Positions 52,838 through 64,000 of a stretch of 64,000 nucleotides of DNA are shown here, in pieces (the first letter of the stretch is position 1; each line of letters opens with the position of its first letter). The notes under the pieces were generated by a model. The model was given only the letters and a program-made list of their open reading frames with translations. It had not been told where the DNA came from and ran no database searches. The translations under genes and the position numbers were made by a program. This DNA comes from Agrostemma githago (taxonomy: Eukaryota > Streptophyta > Magnoliopsida > Caryophyllales > Caryophyllaceae), in assembly GCA_958450325.1 (NCBI GenBank), contig OY288247.1, forward strand, positions 9,910,429-9,974,428. Reading direction: 5' to 3'.

Positions 52838-54212
52838 TTAACTGATGCGTGACTTACCATCGGCATCCTCAGGGTGAGACTCGAATAGAAATCGTTTGAC
52901 AAATACAATGCGCGTGTTAGTTCTACGGTTCATGCATAACCCATATTTTCCCGGGCCGGTACTGGTGACCGACGTCCCACTATACCATTGATGTACTCCA
53001 ACATGGATATGTCAAAAGGTGTCCATAGTCGATTCGAGTGGGTTTCGCGGCATGTTCTAAGCTCAACTCGACTTAGAGAGTCCGTCCCGATCAACGTCTA
53101 GACTATGTACACTGGTATAGACCCTTGCATACCGACCGAGACTTAGTGTAGAGCATACATGACGTCGTTATAATGCTTGTGTGACTACGTGCTACTTGGT
53201 TTCCGAGTCGTTTTCAAAAATATCAACTTTTCAAAAATTACATCCTCCTTTTCAAGATATTCAATTTTCAAAACCCGGGACACATACCGAATTTAGGACT
53301 TATGATTTTACTCAAAATAGCCTATTTTCTAGCCGGTATGCTGCCCAAATCAAAACTCGAACTTTCAAAACTCGTGGCCCAATGACTTTTCGTCCTCTTT
53401 TTTCGGAAATTTGGGCCATTCACCGAGTCCACTCGGTCCTTTTTCAAAAATCATCAATTTTCAAAACCTTCCACTTCTAGAACTTCCCGTATTTAGCAGT
53501 GTCGGGTCGAGTCTTAAGTTGTCAAGGTCTTTAGCGTCGAAACTCCGTCGATCTTACATCACGAGTTTCTTCCCTATCCTAGTCCGCCTTATTAGACTAA
53601 GGCAAGGCCCACCTACGTAGGACATACTCCTACAAAGGAAGGCCCGTCTACACACTCGAGTCTAAAAGTCTGTGGATGTCTCACGTGGACCTTCCTTCGA
53701 ACAGGACTCGGCCCACATAGCCGAATCCTAAGGAAGGCCCACCTTTCACGAGTCACCCGTCTAGATGTCTTTTCCGAGTCAACCTTTTAGAAGACATAGC
53801 CCTATAACAAAAGGTTCACGGTCCTTACGTCTAAGGGTCACTCGTCCCACACTCGAGTCTTAACAAAATCTTCAATCCCACTTGGGGATTACCCTTAGCA
53901 GGGCGATCAATCACGGTTGCTCTAAGGGTCATGTCTTACACGTATCTCACATAACCCACTTTCGAGTCACTCAGATGCCACACCATCTGAGTCCCTAGCC
54001 TGGGCTATTCTCCGACGGAATGACTAATCACAGTCACTTCGAGAATCGTACCCTACACATTTGTCTTAGGGGAGTCTAACCCGAGTCCAACTGGGGTCGT
54101 CCCTCCTCTTACGCTATTTCCCATGCCTTGGTGAGTTTGAGTTCCGAAGCAACCTCTCTGATTACGTGGTGCTCTTACAAACAGGCCACCCGAAACCAGA
54201 CGCCAACGCAAG
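52838..54212. other. Leader of the gag-only element
   Basis: No gene. Short repeated phrases (TTTTCAAAA.ATCAA.TTTTCAAAA at 53210-53270 and 53440-53470; AAGGCCCACCT... at 53600-53740) give a patchwork look. The region may hold the packaging signal, which cannot be identified from sequence alone. Confidence 0.5.
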
Positions 54213-55031
54213 ATGGACGATTTGAAAGATGCCCTAACCAAAATCGAGACTCAACTGACCTCCATCCTTGCTAACCAAGCAACTTTGGACACTCGCCTGA
54301 GAACTGTAGAGAAGACGGTCCCAGTTGATGGATCTGAGTCCACTGGGCCCATAGCCAAATTGGTCAGTGTTGTTCGCAGGCTCGAGGAGCAAGTTCACTT
54401 ATCAACAAGCAACTCAATCCACTCCGAAAATGCTCGCATTTATTCACCTTTGAGTAACGAGCTACCGGCCAACCTCAACTTGACGGGAATTCCTATGTTT
54501 GAGGGTACCGAAGACCCGGTCCATCATATCCGGGCCTTCAAAGACTTCATGGCAGTCAAAGGGGTAAAGTCCACCATGTTTAAGCACTTATTCCCTTCCT
54601 CCCTCCAGAAGCACCCCAAAGCCTGGTACTACAGGCTCGATTCCAAGAAATACCCGACTTGGGATGATGTGGCAACAGAGTACGCTCGGAACTACGCCGA
54701 TAATATCGAGATCCAGACTACAATGCGTACTCTGGAAGTCATGGCCCAAGAGCCCAAAGAAGGGTTCACTAAATATCTTCAAAGATGGAGGGCCGAGAGT
54801 GTAAAGTTGGTAAACAAGCCCAACGAGAAGACGCTAGTGGAGGCCTTCGTCAACAACCTCCTGCCTTCTTACCGCGTCCATCTTAGGTATGCCGGCATTT
54901 CAAACTTTGCCGTACTTACCGAAATGGGCATTAGGATTGAAGACGATCTTCGACATAATGAAGATCTGGGTGAAGTTGATACTAAAGGCTATACTGGACA
55001 TCAACTCGAGTCCTTAGAAGCCGACGACTAA
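54213..55031 (+). CDS. gag: Gag protein of the gag-only element
   Basis: Intact ORF of 272 codons starting MDDLKDALTKIETQLTSILA. An N-terminal coiled coil (residues about 1-75) is followed by a retrotrans_gag capsid domain (about 90-240: FEGTEDPVHHIRAFKDFMAV, HPKAWYYRLDSKKYPTWDDV, FTKYLQRWRAESVKLVNKPN). No zinc knuckle and no protease follow. The stop at 55031 leads into non-coding sequence. In function it should assemble particles that package the element's RNA, relying on pol from another element. An intact frame in an otherwise non-coding element suggests that Gag was needed until recently. Confidence 0.9.
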   Translation: MDDLKDALTKIETQLTSILANQATLDTRLRTVEKTVPVDGSESTGPIAKLVSVVRRLEEQVHLSTSNSIHSENARIYSPLSNELPANLNLTGIPMFEGTEDPVHHIRAFKDFMAVKGVKSTMFKHLFPSSLQKHPKAWYYRLDSKKYPTWDDVATEYARNYADNIEIQTTMRTLEVMAQEPKEGFTKYLQRWRAESVKLVNKPNEKTLVEAFVNNLLPSYRVHLRYAGISNFAVLTEMGIRIEDDLRHNEDLGEVDTKGYTGHQLESLEADD

Positions 55032-57708
55032 TGACAACATTATCCGAGAGTCCGGATCCGATTTGAGTTTGAGTCTGAGTCTGAGTCTAGGATGTACTAT
55101 TCCCTTCAAAGTCGAAGTCAAAGTCAAAATCAGAGTCAGAGTCAGTTGTATTCTGTCCTCTTTTTCAAAATTCAATAAAATCAGCTTTCAATATTCTTTC
55201 TCATATATATTCCTTATGTGTTTCCGAGAACATGATGAACACCATCATACACTGTGAGCACACGCACGTGACTATTATGGGCACATCTATAATGACTGCA
55301 GGAAACCGAGCCCGTGTTTTCTTTTTTACCTATTCCGTGTCTGGTATAGAAAAACCACATAACTACCCGTAGCAGGAGCGGTACCGAATCCTATGACAAA
55401 TCCAGGTAATCTCCTAGTTTGGGTTCAAAACGGGAGGCAAGCCCATTTCCCACCATAAAATACCCCTCCAATAAGACTGACCAATCCCTACCTTAGGTGT
55501 TAGTCTAACCGGCAAAAAAAACACTGGGCAAAAAAAATCAAAAGTAAAAAAAAACAAAAGAAGGCCATCAAAAAAAAAGAAAGGGCCAAAACAAAAAGAA
55601 GACCATCAAAAAAAAGAAAACTGGACACAAAAAAAAAATCGAAAGTCCATGAGGAAAAAAAGCAAAAGGCCAAAAAAAAAGCAGGTCATCATCAAAAAAA
55701 ATTCAGAATACCCATGACCGTGGTCAACGGTCAATTCAAGGGAAAGCCCCACGACCAGGGTACGGTCAAAACTATCAAAACCCATGACCGCGGCTAAGAG
55801 GTCAATCAAAAATCAAATACCCATGACCGTGGTCAACGGTCAACTCAAGTGAAAATCCTTTGACCGCGGTACGGTCAAATTCAAAATTATCCATGTCATC
55901 CAATAGGGGAGTAACAATCAAGCTGGTCAGCTAACACCACACTCAACCTTCCCACATTACAACCCTCAAGACCTTCTCGAGACCCAGGCCAGAGACAGCC
56001 CGGAATTTTGAGGATTCAAGCTCCATAGGATACCCCTAACAATTAGGGCCAGACATGGAAACCAGATCCCGCATTATCAAACCAGCCCTCGAAGCCTTAG
56101 CTCCACAGAACCGAGCTCCAGATTTCGAGTCATCAAAACCAGATCCCACATTATCAAACCAGCCCTCGAAGCCTTAGCTCCACAGAACCGAGCTCCAGAT
56201 TTCGAGTCATCAAAGCCATTTACTTCCTAGCACCACATTTCCAAAAACATCAAATTCCCCGAGAGCAGAACTCGTTAAAAATCCCGAGAACAAAACTCGT
56301 TAAAATTCCCCGAGAGCAGAACTCGTTAAAAATCCCAAGAACAAAACTCGTTAAAATTCCATCCAAACCAGTTACCAACTCCAAACACGGGAACTCAACT
56401 TGCAGTCGGCATAGAACATGCCCAAATAGTTCACACCACCTCTGGGGGCTACCCCGGAGAACGCTCACAGTCACAGGATTAACATCCTAACCATTCTAGC
56501 CCTTTGATCAAGACATCATTGGGAATACACCTAGCCTACACCATCGCTATGGCTAGTTACACACAAAGCCCTAATAAACTAGGCGCCATAATACATCTTC
56601 CAGTCCACTGAACTACGGCATGGTTTGATTTCACCACACGTGAATACGTAGGCAACCTTTCAACAGAGGCACAACCACTCACATTGACACACATTCAAAA
56701 AGCGCCATCACTCCGGTCACGACATTGTCATGTTCTCAGTAGCTAGCTTTGTCGTCCTGGGGGCTTCTATTAGACAGAAGTTCTCCTTCCACTCACATAA
56801 TCCAAATACTTCCAAAATCTGGCCTCCTTTCTATAGTGTGTCCTAGTACTCGGCTCAGTCGAAGACAAGAATCTGTCAGGACTCGAGGCAATACCCACTT
56901 TGGAAATGTACCCAAAAATCAGAAATCCAGAGGGGCACCAGACTAAAACAGTCTCATTACAGGCTACTGCAATCCCCCCCATAGCATATCTATCCCGTTT
57001 CGATGTGCGACCGTGTTGCCACTCGCCTAGGCTATGGGATAGCGCAACTTAAGAGTCTTGTTAGGCGGCCCACACCCCTACCGAGTCACGGTCCAACCCC
57101 TCGAGAGTCCAGTCGTGTCAGTCAACTCGTCCGGTCACGTCCAGAGTCGAGTCTGTCGGTAGGCCTCTCTCTTCAAATTCCACTTTGAAATTTGCAAATC
57201 TAGCCATTCGAAAAAAGATCCTTTTCGACAAGGTCAAATTTCGGTCTATTTAAACTGCAAATTATTTTCCTAATCTTTGTTAGGAGTAAAAAATCTCAAA
57301 GTTTCCAAAATTCAAAAAATCTCAAATTTTCAAGATTTCAAAATTCAAGTTTTCAAAAAATCATTTTCCCCCAGCGCGAGTCATTTTGCTACCTACGTGT
57401 TGCATGCATTTTATGTGACTTATACAGGTACGACTCAAACAGGGACGTGCAACCCACTATACCTCCCCAGCGGAAGCCAACGGTGGTATCTAACGGGATG
57501 GGCCTACACACAGGCGCACCCAGGACTTACGCGACAAGTCCAAATTCCCCACGGAGGTACTGTCATCAAGCACAGGTATGATTTCTGTCTTGTGGCTGGC
57601 GAGCCCTTTACGCAAGTCTAATGGACTATAAACGACCCGATCGGAAGTCTACCAGGTCTTAATTGACTTGGTAGCTACTCTGACTTTCGCCTTGTCCAAG
57701 CCTCAGTC
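55032..57708. other. Non-coding 3' internal region with local duplications
   Basis: Contains GAGTCTGAGTCTGAGTC/AAGTCGAAGTCAAAGTC runs (55066-55144), A-rich stretches, three copies of ACCC(A)TGACCG(T/C)GG(T)CAACGGTCAA (55710-55870), a 79-bp tandem duplication starting ACCAGATCCC (56059 and 56138), and four CCGAGA(G/A)CA.AACTCGTTAAAA units (56258-56358). No pol-like ORF on either strand. Confidence 0.75.
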
Positions 57709-57721
57709 AGAGTGGGGGCTC
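57709..57721 (+). other. Polypurine tract of the gag-only element
   Basis: AGAGTGGGGGCTC abuts LTR2 (TGTAGACACC). Confidence 0.8.
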
Positions 57722-60051
57722 TGTAGACACCTGCATTTTGACTGCCATGTGTCTATGGCAGTTTCCAAAAAACACCCGATGATGATCGGACGCTAACGTG
57801 CTTCTATGCGCTCGGATACGGGCTCAAATCCATTAATCGCTGGCTAACACACTTACAGAGTACAAATCTCACAAAATCAACCTCGAATCCAGGTCCAGTG
57901 GGCCGTTTTCAATCAAATAAAGCTAATTTGGGCCAAAACCGACACCGAAAATAAAACCGACTTTTTTGCGATTGGGTCAACCCTGGTCAAGGTCGTTTCC
58001 GAGACATACAAAACAACCATTCACAACATCAAAAGTCCAACTCAAGAAGCAAAACCAACAGTCCATCTTCAGACGGACCATCAGGTCAAGTCCGTCAAGG
58101 CAAAACCCTAGACACCAAAGTGCATGACCATGCCTATATAAACACCCCCATGCAACACACTTTCACACATTGAAAAAAACCCTAGAGCAACCCTACACAC
58201 ACATGCAACATCTATTACAAACCCTAATCAAACTCTAGCAATTCTACACTAGCAAAAAAAACCCTAAACCTAGTTTTAGGAATCAATCCCGAGCCACCAC
58301 AACTTAACCTCCATAAAACCTCGAAGACTCTTGTGTTAAAGCCACGGTTACGAGTTCGATCCGAGACAAGAACATGTAGGTTGAGGGTGTCAAAACCCCG
58401 TTCTCTCCTTCTCTTCCTCTCGTCATCTTCTTCGCTTTTTCTTACTTTTTTTATTTTTTTTATTTTTTTTCCTTTATTGCATCATAATATCGATAATAAC
58501 TAATACAAAACATTAAAATACTTATCGATTTGTGTCGAATAAGAGGGGTATCGGAATAAGGAAACACGAATATACAAGTGTACTGCACACAGCGTTGACG
58601 GTCGCTTGTTCCAATACCCCGATTATTTGATTATTGAGATAAGTTAACTTAAACAATATTTTTTTTATTTTGTTTGCATCATTATCATTAGTCGTATATT
58701 TACATTAATTTTCAAAAACAAGCATTATATTTAATAAGGGTCGAAACCCGTTGATGCGGATCCGACACCAAACAATTCGCAAGAATTAATTATGATGTCG
58801 GGATGCGGAGGGAATCAAGTCGAGTTTTTTTTAATTAAAGTATCGATCTATTAGATTCGATACCAATTCCATAATTGGATGTCGAATCTAATGATTTAGT
58901 CAAATAAATTAATTAACACGATTTTCGTTGATGCTAATATAGATGTCCTCTAATTCAATTGGATTAATTACGACATTAATAAACGCGGAGAAAATTTATA
59001 TCGTGCTAGTTAATTTAAAACGACTTATATTATTTTCTTTATTTTTTTACTCTAGTATTCCATATCGATTCCATAATCGGATATGGGATATAACGAGCAT
59101 CAAAATCAAAATCGAGTATAAATTATTCCAAGTATTTAATATCGATTTCATAATCGAATATTGAATACGACGAATATCGAAAATATTAAGTCGAGTGCAA
59201 ATTACGCAATATTTGTACGCGATTTAATAAAATCATCAATTTTCCGAAGAAAACAATTTCGCTCTTTTTTATTATTATTCTTCGAACCTCATTTTTTTAG
59301 ACAAAACATTTTTTTTAGATCTCGATATATTTTTTTCCTTGACCTCGGTCAACACGTGTTAATCCATCACGTGACCTACTATTCTTTCCAAAATCATGCA
59401 TTCATCACATCTATATCTTTATTCAATTTATTACTCGTTACATCGTTACTAACGGTTTGATTGTTTCCTTTGTCGATTTTTGTCGTTTATTTTATTTTAC
59501 TAAAATGAATCCACATGCTAAAATTCCACTTTGACGTAGAATTAATTGCATTAAATCGACTTAGAAACCCTTTTCAATTCCATTAACATGTTTAGGGAAA
59601 ATAATCTTTGCATATCATTTTCCCGTTCAACTAACGCGCGTATTGGAAAGTCATTCGAATTCTTAGTAGAGGCCGCTAATGTGCGGGCGGGGTTGGGTGT
59701 CCTTTGTGGGCTTCCCAACACGTACCCTCACCCCTTACTCAGAACCTCGGTTTCCGGATGCCCGAAACCGTTGGCGCACGAGAGTCATTCAATACACAAT
59801 ATCCGATAATGTCGGTATTGGTATCAAATGCAAAGGGACGAGCCCAATAAACTCTGACATCGGAAATGGGCCGTATTTTGTATACGGACCACTACGACAT
59901 AGAGTGGGCTCGAATGGTTCCGAATAACCACAAAATTCGGTGGCGACTCCACATAGACCTAAATTTCAATTCGATCCGTTTCATATGGAGATTCATTCGC
60001 CTACCCAAACCCGCGCGTGGCCGCGTCGGGGTGGACCTATGTCATGTCCAC

Positions 60052-60052
<1 letters not shown>
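57722..60052 (+). repeat. LTR2 of the gag-only element
   Basis: 2331 bp. By-eye differences from LTR1 include CCAGGTG/CCATGTG near the start, ACATC/ACCTC before a TTTTTTTAG, CCATTCACATG/CCATTAACATG, and several T-run lengths. The element ends CATGTCCACA before TATAT. Confidence 0.93.
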
Positions 60053-60110
<58 letters not shown>

Positions 60111-60120
60111 CAAAGAGAGA
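60053..60120. repeat. (TA)n(GA)n microsatellite
   Basis: About 12 TA units, then GAGAGA with interruptions. It is the insertion target of the gag-only element and abuts MITE copy 2. A (CT)n(TA)n counterpart lies at 60611-60671. Confidence 0.9.
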
Positions 60121-60362
60121 GAGGTAGGTTCAAATAAGGTCAGCAATTTTTTTAAGTCTATATTAAAGTTACAGATGACATATGATAAAGTTGCATTTGT
60201 TTAAAACTGATATGTAACTATAACATTCTGCACTTTTATCACTTCAAGTGATAAAGTGCAACTTTATCACTCATCTCGTGTAACTTTAAGCACTTTTTGT
60301 ATAACTTTAGCATCGGAACTTATGAACTTAAAAAAGTTGTTGACCTTATTTGAACCTACCTC
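60121..60362 (+). mobile_element. MITE copy 2
   Basis: Starts GAGGTAGGTTCAAATAAGGTCA and ends TGACCTTATTTGAACCTACCTC, an inverted repeat of about 22 bp. A central ATCACTTCAAGTGAT palindrome and repeated AAAGTT(A/G)CA motifs are seen. No ORF. Confidence 0.85.
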
Positions 60363-60370
60363 TATAGAGT

Positions 60371-60609
60371 AGAGATCAAATAAGGTCACCATGTTTCAGT
60401 AAGTCTATATTAAAGTTACAGATGACATACGATAAAGTTGCATTTGTTTAAAATTGATATGTAACTATAACATTCAGCTCTTTTATCACTTCAAATGATA
60501 AAGTGCAACTTCATCACTCATCTCGTGTAACTTTAAGCACTTTTTGTGTAACTTTAACACTGGAACTTATGACCTTAAAATAAATGTAGACCTTATTTGA
60601 ACCTACATC

Positions 60610-60611
<2 letters not shown>
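60371..60611 (+). mobile_element. MITE copy 3
   Basis: Runs AGAGATCAAATAAGGTCACC to GACCTTATTTGAACCTACATC, in the same orientation as copy 2 and directly adjacent, forming a tandem pair. Confidence 0.82.
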
Positions 60612-60671
<60 letters not shown>

Positions 60672-60674
<3 letters not shown>

Positions 60675-60905
60675 GTAGGTTCAAATAAGGTCAACAACTT
60701 TTTTAAGTTCATAAGTTCCAGTGTTAAAGTTACACAAAAAGTGATTAAAGTTACACGAGATGAATGATAAAGTTGCACTTTATCACTTGAAGTGATAAAA
60801 GTGCTGAATGTTATAGTTACATATCAATTTGAACAAATGCAACTTTATCGTATGTCATCTGTAACTTTAATATAGACTTAAAAAAATTGTTCACCTTATT
60901 TGAAC

Positions 60906-60910
<5 letters not shown>
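60672..60910 (-). mobile_element. MITE copy 4
   Basis: Starts GAGGTAGGTTCAAATAAGGTCAACAA and ends CACCTTATTTGAACCTAAC, internally inverted relative to copies 2 and 3. Flanked by (TA)n on both sides. Confidence 0.85.
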
Positions 60911-60950
<40 letters not shown>

Positions 60951-60963
60951 GTGTGTGTGTGTG

Positions 60964-60997
<34 letters not shown>

Positions 60998-60999
60998 TT
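60911..60999. repeat. Compound microsatellite (TA)n(TG)n(TATG)n
   Basis: About 18 TA units, then eight TG units and a TATG series. Confidence 0.92.
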
Positions 61000-62520
61000 G
61001 CATGATAAATAAATTAGAAGCATGATTTAATAATGAGCAACAAAAGCAATCATATATTCATCACAAAAATATATACATAATTTATACCATGAAGTTCATA
61101 TATTATCATAATTTTTAAACTTCATATATATCCTCAATCTCATTATAAATTCATAAAAATATTAGAATTTCATAAATCAAGAAAATGAGTAAACCTAGTT
61201 ACCTTGAGAGAAATTAGTATTATTACTAATAAGTAGAATATGAGTGATATTAACCCAAGTGATTTCCTGATCTAGCATGTTTTGTATGTGTTTATGACAG
61301 AGAATTATGCTAGATTCGATGATGAAAGGTGCGGATTTAGAATGGAAATCGTCTAATTGGTTTTATCCAAGAAATTGTGCTTTATTGAAGAAAAGACGGT
61401 TTTTAGAGCTCTAATTTCTCTATGTGTGATTTGAGCTCGAAACGGAGAGTGTGAAGAACAAGCCCAACTAAACCGAGTGAAAAATCAAAGCGCAGCTCGG
61501 GGATTGAAGACGGAACTGCTTTGAGTCCGTGTCAGCTTAATTATTATTTATTATTATATTATTATTAGAGTTAGGAAATTATTGGACTTTCCTATTTTCA
61601 TTATTAGACTACATATTATTAGATTAAGACTATTAGTTTAGTTTTTATTTTTATCATACTAACTCATTGTTACGTTCATCAATAAGAAAAAGAGAAGAAC
61701 CCTAATTTTCATGTGTAACTAATCTTTCTTCTCGGATCAAGAAATTGAAATTACTAGTTAATTGATTGTGAGACTTTTCTTAATCTTGATTTAATTACTT
61801 GAGTATTGTTTATTCTTCGTGCTAATTTTATGATTGTTGTTTGTTTAATCTTTTTGGCCAATTGATTATTTCAATCTTCAATCTATTGCAATTCTTTGTG
61901 TTTGAATCCGTAATTGTTCAATTCACTTGATAAAGTTGCAACCTTTAGACCTAATTATTTGTATGCGTTTCATCGTAATTGGGTAAAAGGAGGAATAAAC
62001 ATATAATTCGAACCAATAACCGCGTGTGTTAAAGGTCGTTATTTCTATTCAATTGTTCTTATCGTTCATGCTGTTATTGAATTAAATCTAGACGCGTGGA
62101 TTAGGTTGTTCAATAATTAGGTTGCTTAGTATCGCGTTTCGACCTAAGTAATATTATCTACGGAACAATTGGAACTTTCAGTTTCACAATAGAATACTCA
62201 AGGATTAAATAAAGGTTAGTAGTCGATGATCAATCGTTTAACTAGTTAGTGGATTTTCTTTGAGTCGAGTCTCTTAATTATCTGAATTCTCATTATTAGT
62301 TATTTTACTTTCCTTATTTTAGTTATTAGACAATTCAATCACAAAACCCCCATTATTCTTGTTACTTTTATTTATTTTATCCACACATTAATTTACATCG
62401 TCTTCCCTGTGGATTCGACACCCGACTTACCTCTACTATATTGTTAAAGGTAATAGGACTTAATTATTTATCTTTGGGAGCATACGACCTAGGCTCACCA
62501 TTTCCTCCCACCAACGTCTC
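61000..62520 (+). other. Possible gypsy-type LTR remnant
   Basis: AT-rich sequence without ORFs. Near its right end TCCCTGTGGATTCGACACCCGACTTACC and TAATTATTTATCTTTGGG closely resemble the 3' part of the solo LTR at 37696-37755, which suggests an LTR of a related family in plus orientation. An AATAAGAAAAAG-type polyadenylation region is at 61680. I could not define its ends or a target duplication. Confidence 0.4.
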
Positions 62521-63264
62521 TTGTTCACCTAGTTTTGAATAAATAACATTCATTAATAAGTAAATCAACAAATTGAAACAGTAAATAGATAAGAAATAAA
62601 TAAATCCTATACTTACTAATAATTAGGAATAATGTGAGAAGAAAATGTGGAAAGTAAATTGCATGTGAGAAATGAGGATGATGTTCACGGTGGAAAGGTG
62701 GAGGAAGAATTAGAGTTCATCACAAATTTAAGGACAAAATTAAGGCTAGGTAGTTTTAGGTAGATGATTAGCCATAGCCATATATCCATGCATACCAATA
62801 GACCTATGCTCGTAAACTTTGGGCTCCAAGGAGGTTCAAGTTGGCAAGTTGCAAGCATGTGACAAAAATAGGTGAAGTGTGAGTGAAATAGATAAAGACG
62901 ACGGAATTGCGGTCTGCGGGTTACGGTGACAGTTTGCCGTATTTTGAGCATAAATTTCTCTACAGAACTTTGATTAAGACGATTAATATGGCGTTGGAAA
63001 GCTAAGAGAAATATCTAAAACTTTTATGTTTTGATCAAGAGCCAAAGACATCTTTAACCTAACGTAAAATGAGCAAATATATTACCTCAGTTTATTGGTC
63101 CATCCGAACATAAGGTTTTAAGAGTATAAATAAAAGTGTGAAGGGTGAGAATCTGGAATATTAATTTCAAACATACAAGTGATGGATGGATTAATAGATA
63201 ATGGGGATGGAGTTAAAAGAGTTTTTATATGTTTATAAAATTATAAAAACACGGGGTGTTACAT
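62521..63264 (-). other. Possible LTR remnant beginning TGTAACACCCCGTG on the minus strand
   Basis: The right border TGTAACACCCCG (minus strand) is a start shared by many plant LTR elements. It lies exactly where the copia-type coding region begins, so it may have inserted into that element. The left border is not defined. The 88-codon minus ORF here (62685-62951) is not convincing as a gene. Confidence 0.35.
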
Positions 63265-64000
63265 GAACTTTGTGCACAACACTTCACCTAATAATACGCC
63301 TCTGATGCTCTTTCTTCTTCAGAGACTTCACCTAATAATAACCCTTTTGACAATAATACCGTTTCACCACATACAAATACTATTCCACATATTAACACAT
63401 CACAAAATAATATACCTCGTGTTATTACTACAAGAAAATCTACTCTGTCTAAACAAATTTCTACCCGTTTTAATAATTTTGATGTTCCTGTTAAGTTGCC
63501 CATACAACAGTCAACATCTTCTCAGTCTCATTCATTTCATTCTCAAGTTCTTAGAGATTTACATGATTTTGATCCGGGATATAAGGCTTCACTTGCTCAT
63601 GTTCTTGTTGAACCGGAGCCCGTATATTTTCATCAAGCCTCTTCGGATCCTCGCTCGGTGGCGGCTATGGAACGAGAGTTGGAAGCTCTTGAACATCAGC
63701 ACACCTGGGATTTGACTTCTTTACCTCCCGGAAAGAAGGCTATTGGCTCCAAATGGGTATACAAAATTAATCATAAGGCGGATGGCAGTGTTGAGAGTTT
63801 TAAGGCGCGACTCATGGCAAATGGTTTTAATCAGGTAAAAGACAAAGATTATAAACACACCTTCTCCCCTGTTGCTAAATTCACCATTGTTCGTACCGTC
63901 CTTGCAATTGCAGCAGCAAGACATTAGCTTGTCCATCAACTGGACATCAATAATGCATTTCTCCATGGGTTCTTGGATGAAGAGGTGTATATGAAACCTC
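63265..64000 (+). pseudogene. Ty1/copia pol fragment (start of reverse transcriptase), runs off the window
   Basis: The reading frame entering near 63300 contains integrase-RT linker text (TTRKSTLSKQISTRF), then RT: MERELEALEHQHTWDLTSLP, IGSKWVYKINHKADGSVESF, YKHTFSPVAKFTIVRTVLA, LDINNAFLHGFLDEEVYMKP. This is the RVT_2 signature of Ty1/copia elements, with the first catalytic Asp in QLDINNAFLHG. A TAG at 63925-63927 replaces the usual Trp before the LDINNAF motif. A 43-bp tandem duplication (ACTTCACCTAATAATA at 63281 and 63324) lies at its left edge. The rest is outside the window. Confidence 0.88.

Larger units (their letters stand above)
50488..60052 (+). mobile_element. Gag-only LTR retrotransposon (TR-GAG type, Tat-related), complete, 9.57 kb
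   Basis: Two LTRs of 2.33 kb with TGTAGACACC...GTCCACA ends. It is flanked by TATAT on both sides (50483-50487 and 60053-60057). PBS follows LTR1 and PPT precedes LTR2. The internal 4.9 kb encodes only a Gag protein: no protease, reverse transcriptase or integrase motif is visible. Only about ten differences between the LTRs were found by eye, mostly homopolymer lengths, so insertion is recent. Such gag-only elements are known as TR-GAG and depend on enzymes from autonomous relatives. LTR text shared with Tat-C suggests a Tat-lineage partner. Confidence 0.93.

Noticed and set aside
52352..52845. ORFs duplicated at 59588-60204
   Set aside because: They lie inside the two LTRs and are identical because the LTRs are; part of the LTR, no independent gene.

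Overview
This window comes from the nuclear genome of a repeat-rich dicot plant. The basis is the mix of elements: Athila- and Tat-lineage Ty3/gypsy retroelements with plant-type primer-binding sites, CACTA transposons ending in CACTACTAC.AAA, an L1-type LINE, a Ty1/copia fragment, a Ulp1 (C48 peptidase) gene of the transposon-borne kind, and captured pieces of plant glyco-enzyme genes. I cannot name the species. I found no complete ordinary host gene, no rRNA or tRNA gene and no CRISPR array. Nearly everything is transposable element in nested layers.

Left and middle (1-46.4 kb). The oldest layer is a minus-strand gene with two tandem C48 (Ulp1-like) peptidase domains. Its introns and flanks are full of degenerate repeats built on TGTGACTATACAGC. 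It has been split by four insertions: a CACTA element at 1542-6039 (TSD TGT), an Athila-like element B at 6595-33910 (TSD about ATGT), a 1.5-kb solo LTR at 36243-37784 (TSD CTATA) and a second CACTA element at 39716-43475 (TSD AAT). Element B interrupts the C-terminus of the second C48 domain, and the two broken ends join in frame once B is removed. B's 3' LTR was in turn invaded by a Tat-lineage element C (7148-25830, minus strand) that carries two antisense ORFs, one with a plant mobile domain. The first of these ORFs was then invaded by Athila-like element A (from 13266, plus strand), of which only the 5' LTR, gag and protease remain.

Both CACTA elements are gene-capturing and encode no visible transposase. 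The first holds exons of a GT29 sialyltransferase-like gene and a GH2 beta-galactosidase, plus an unrecognised first exon. The second holds first exons of an alpha-xylosidase (GH31), a probable beta-1,3-galactosyltransferase (GT31) and a DNAJC8-like J-protein.

Right (46.5-64 kb). This is a cluster of elements sitting in TA/GA microsatellites: an inverted-repeat element (46.5-50.2 kb) with a 5'-truncated LINE inside it, four copies of a 240-bp MITE, and a young gag-only LTR element (50488-60052). The gag-only element has 2.33-kb near-identical LTRs, a TATAT TSD, a tRNA-Arg-type PBS and a PPT, but no pol (TR-GAG type). The last 3 kb hold LTR-like remnants and the start of a copia reverse transcriptase broken by a stop codon.

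The most interesting points are the tandem C48 gene whose second domain has Ser in place of the catalytic Cys, the palindrome arrays placed upstream of the TATA box in two different LTR families, the captured-gene content of the CACTA elements, and the young gag-only element with telobox motifs around its TATA box.
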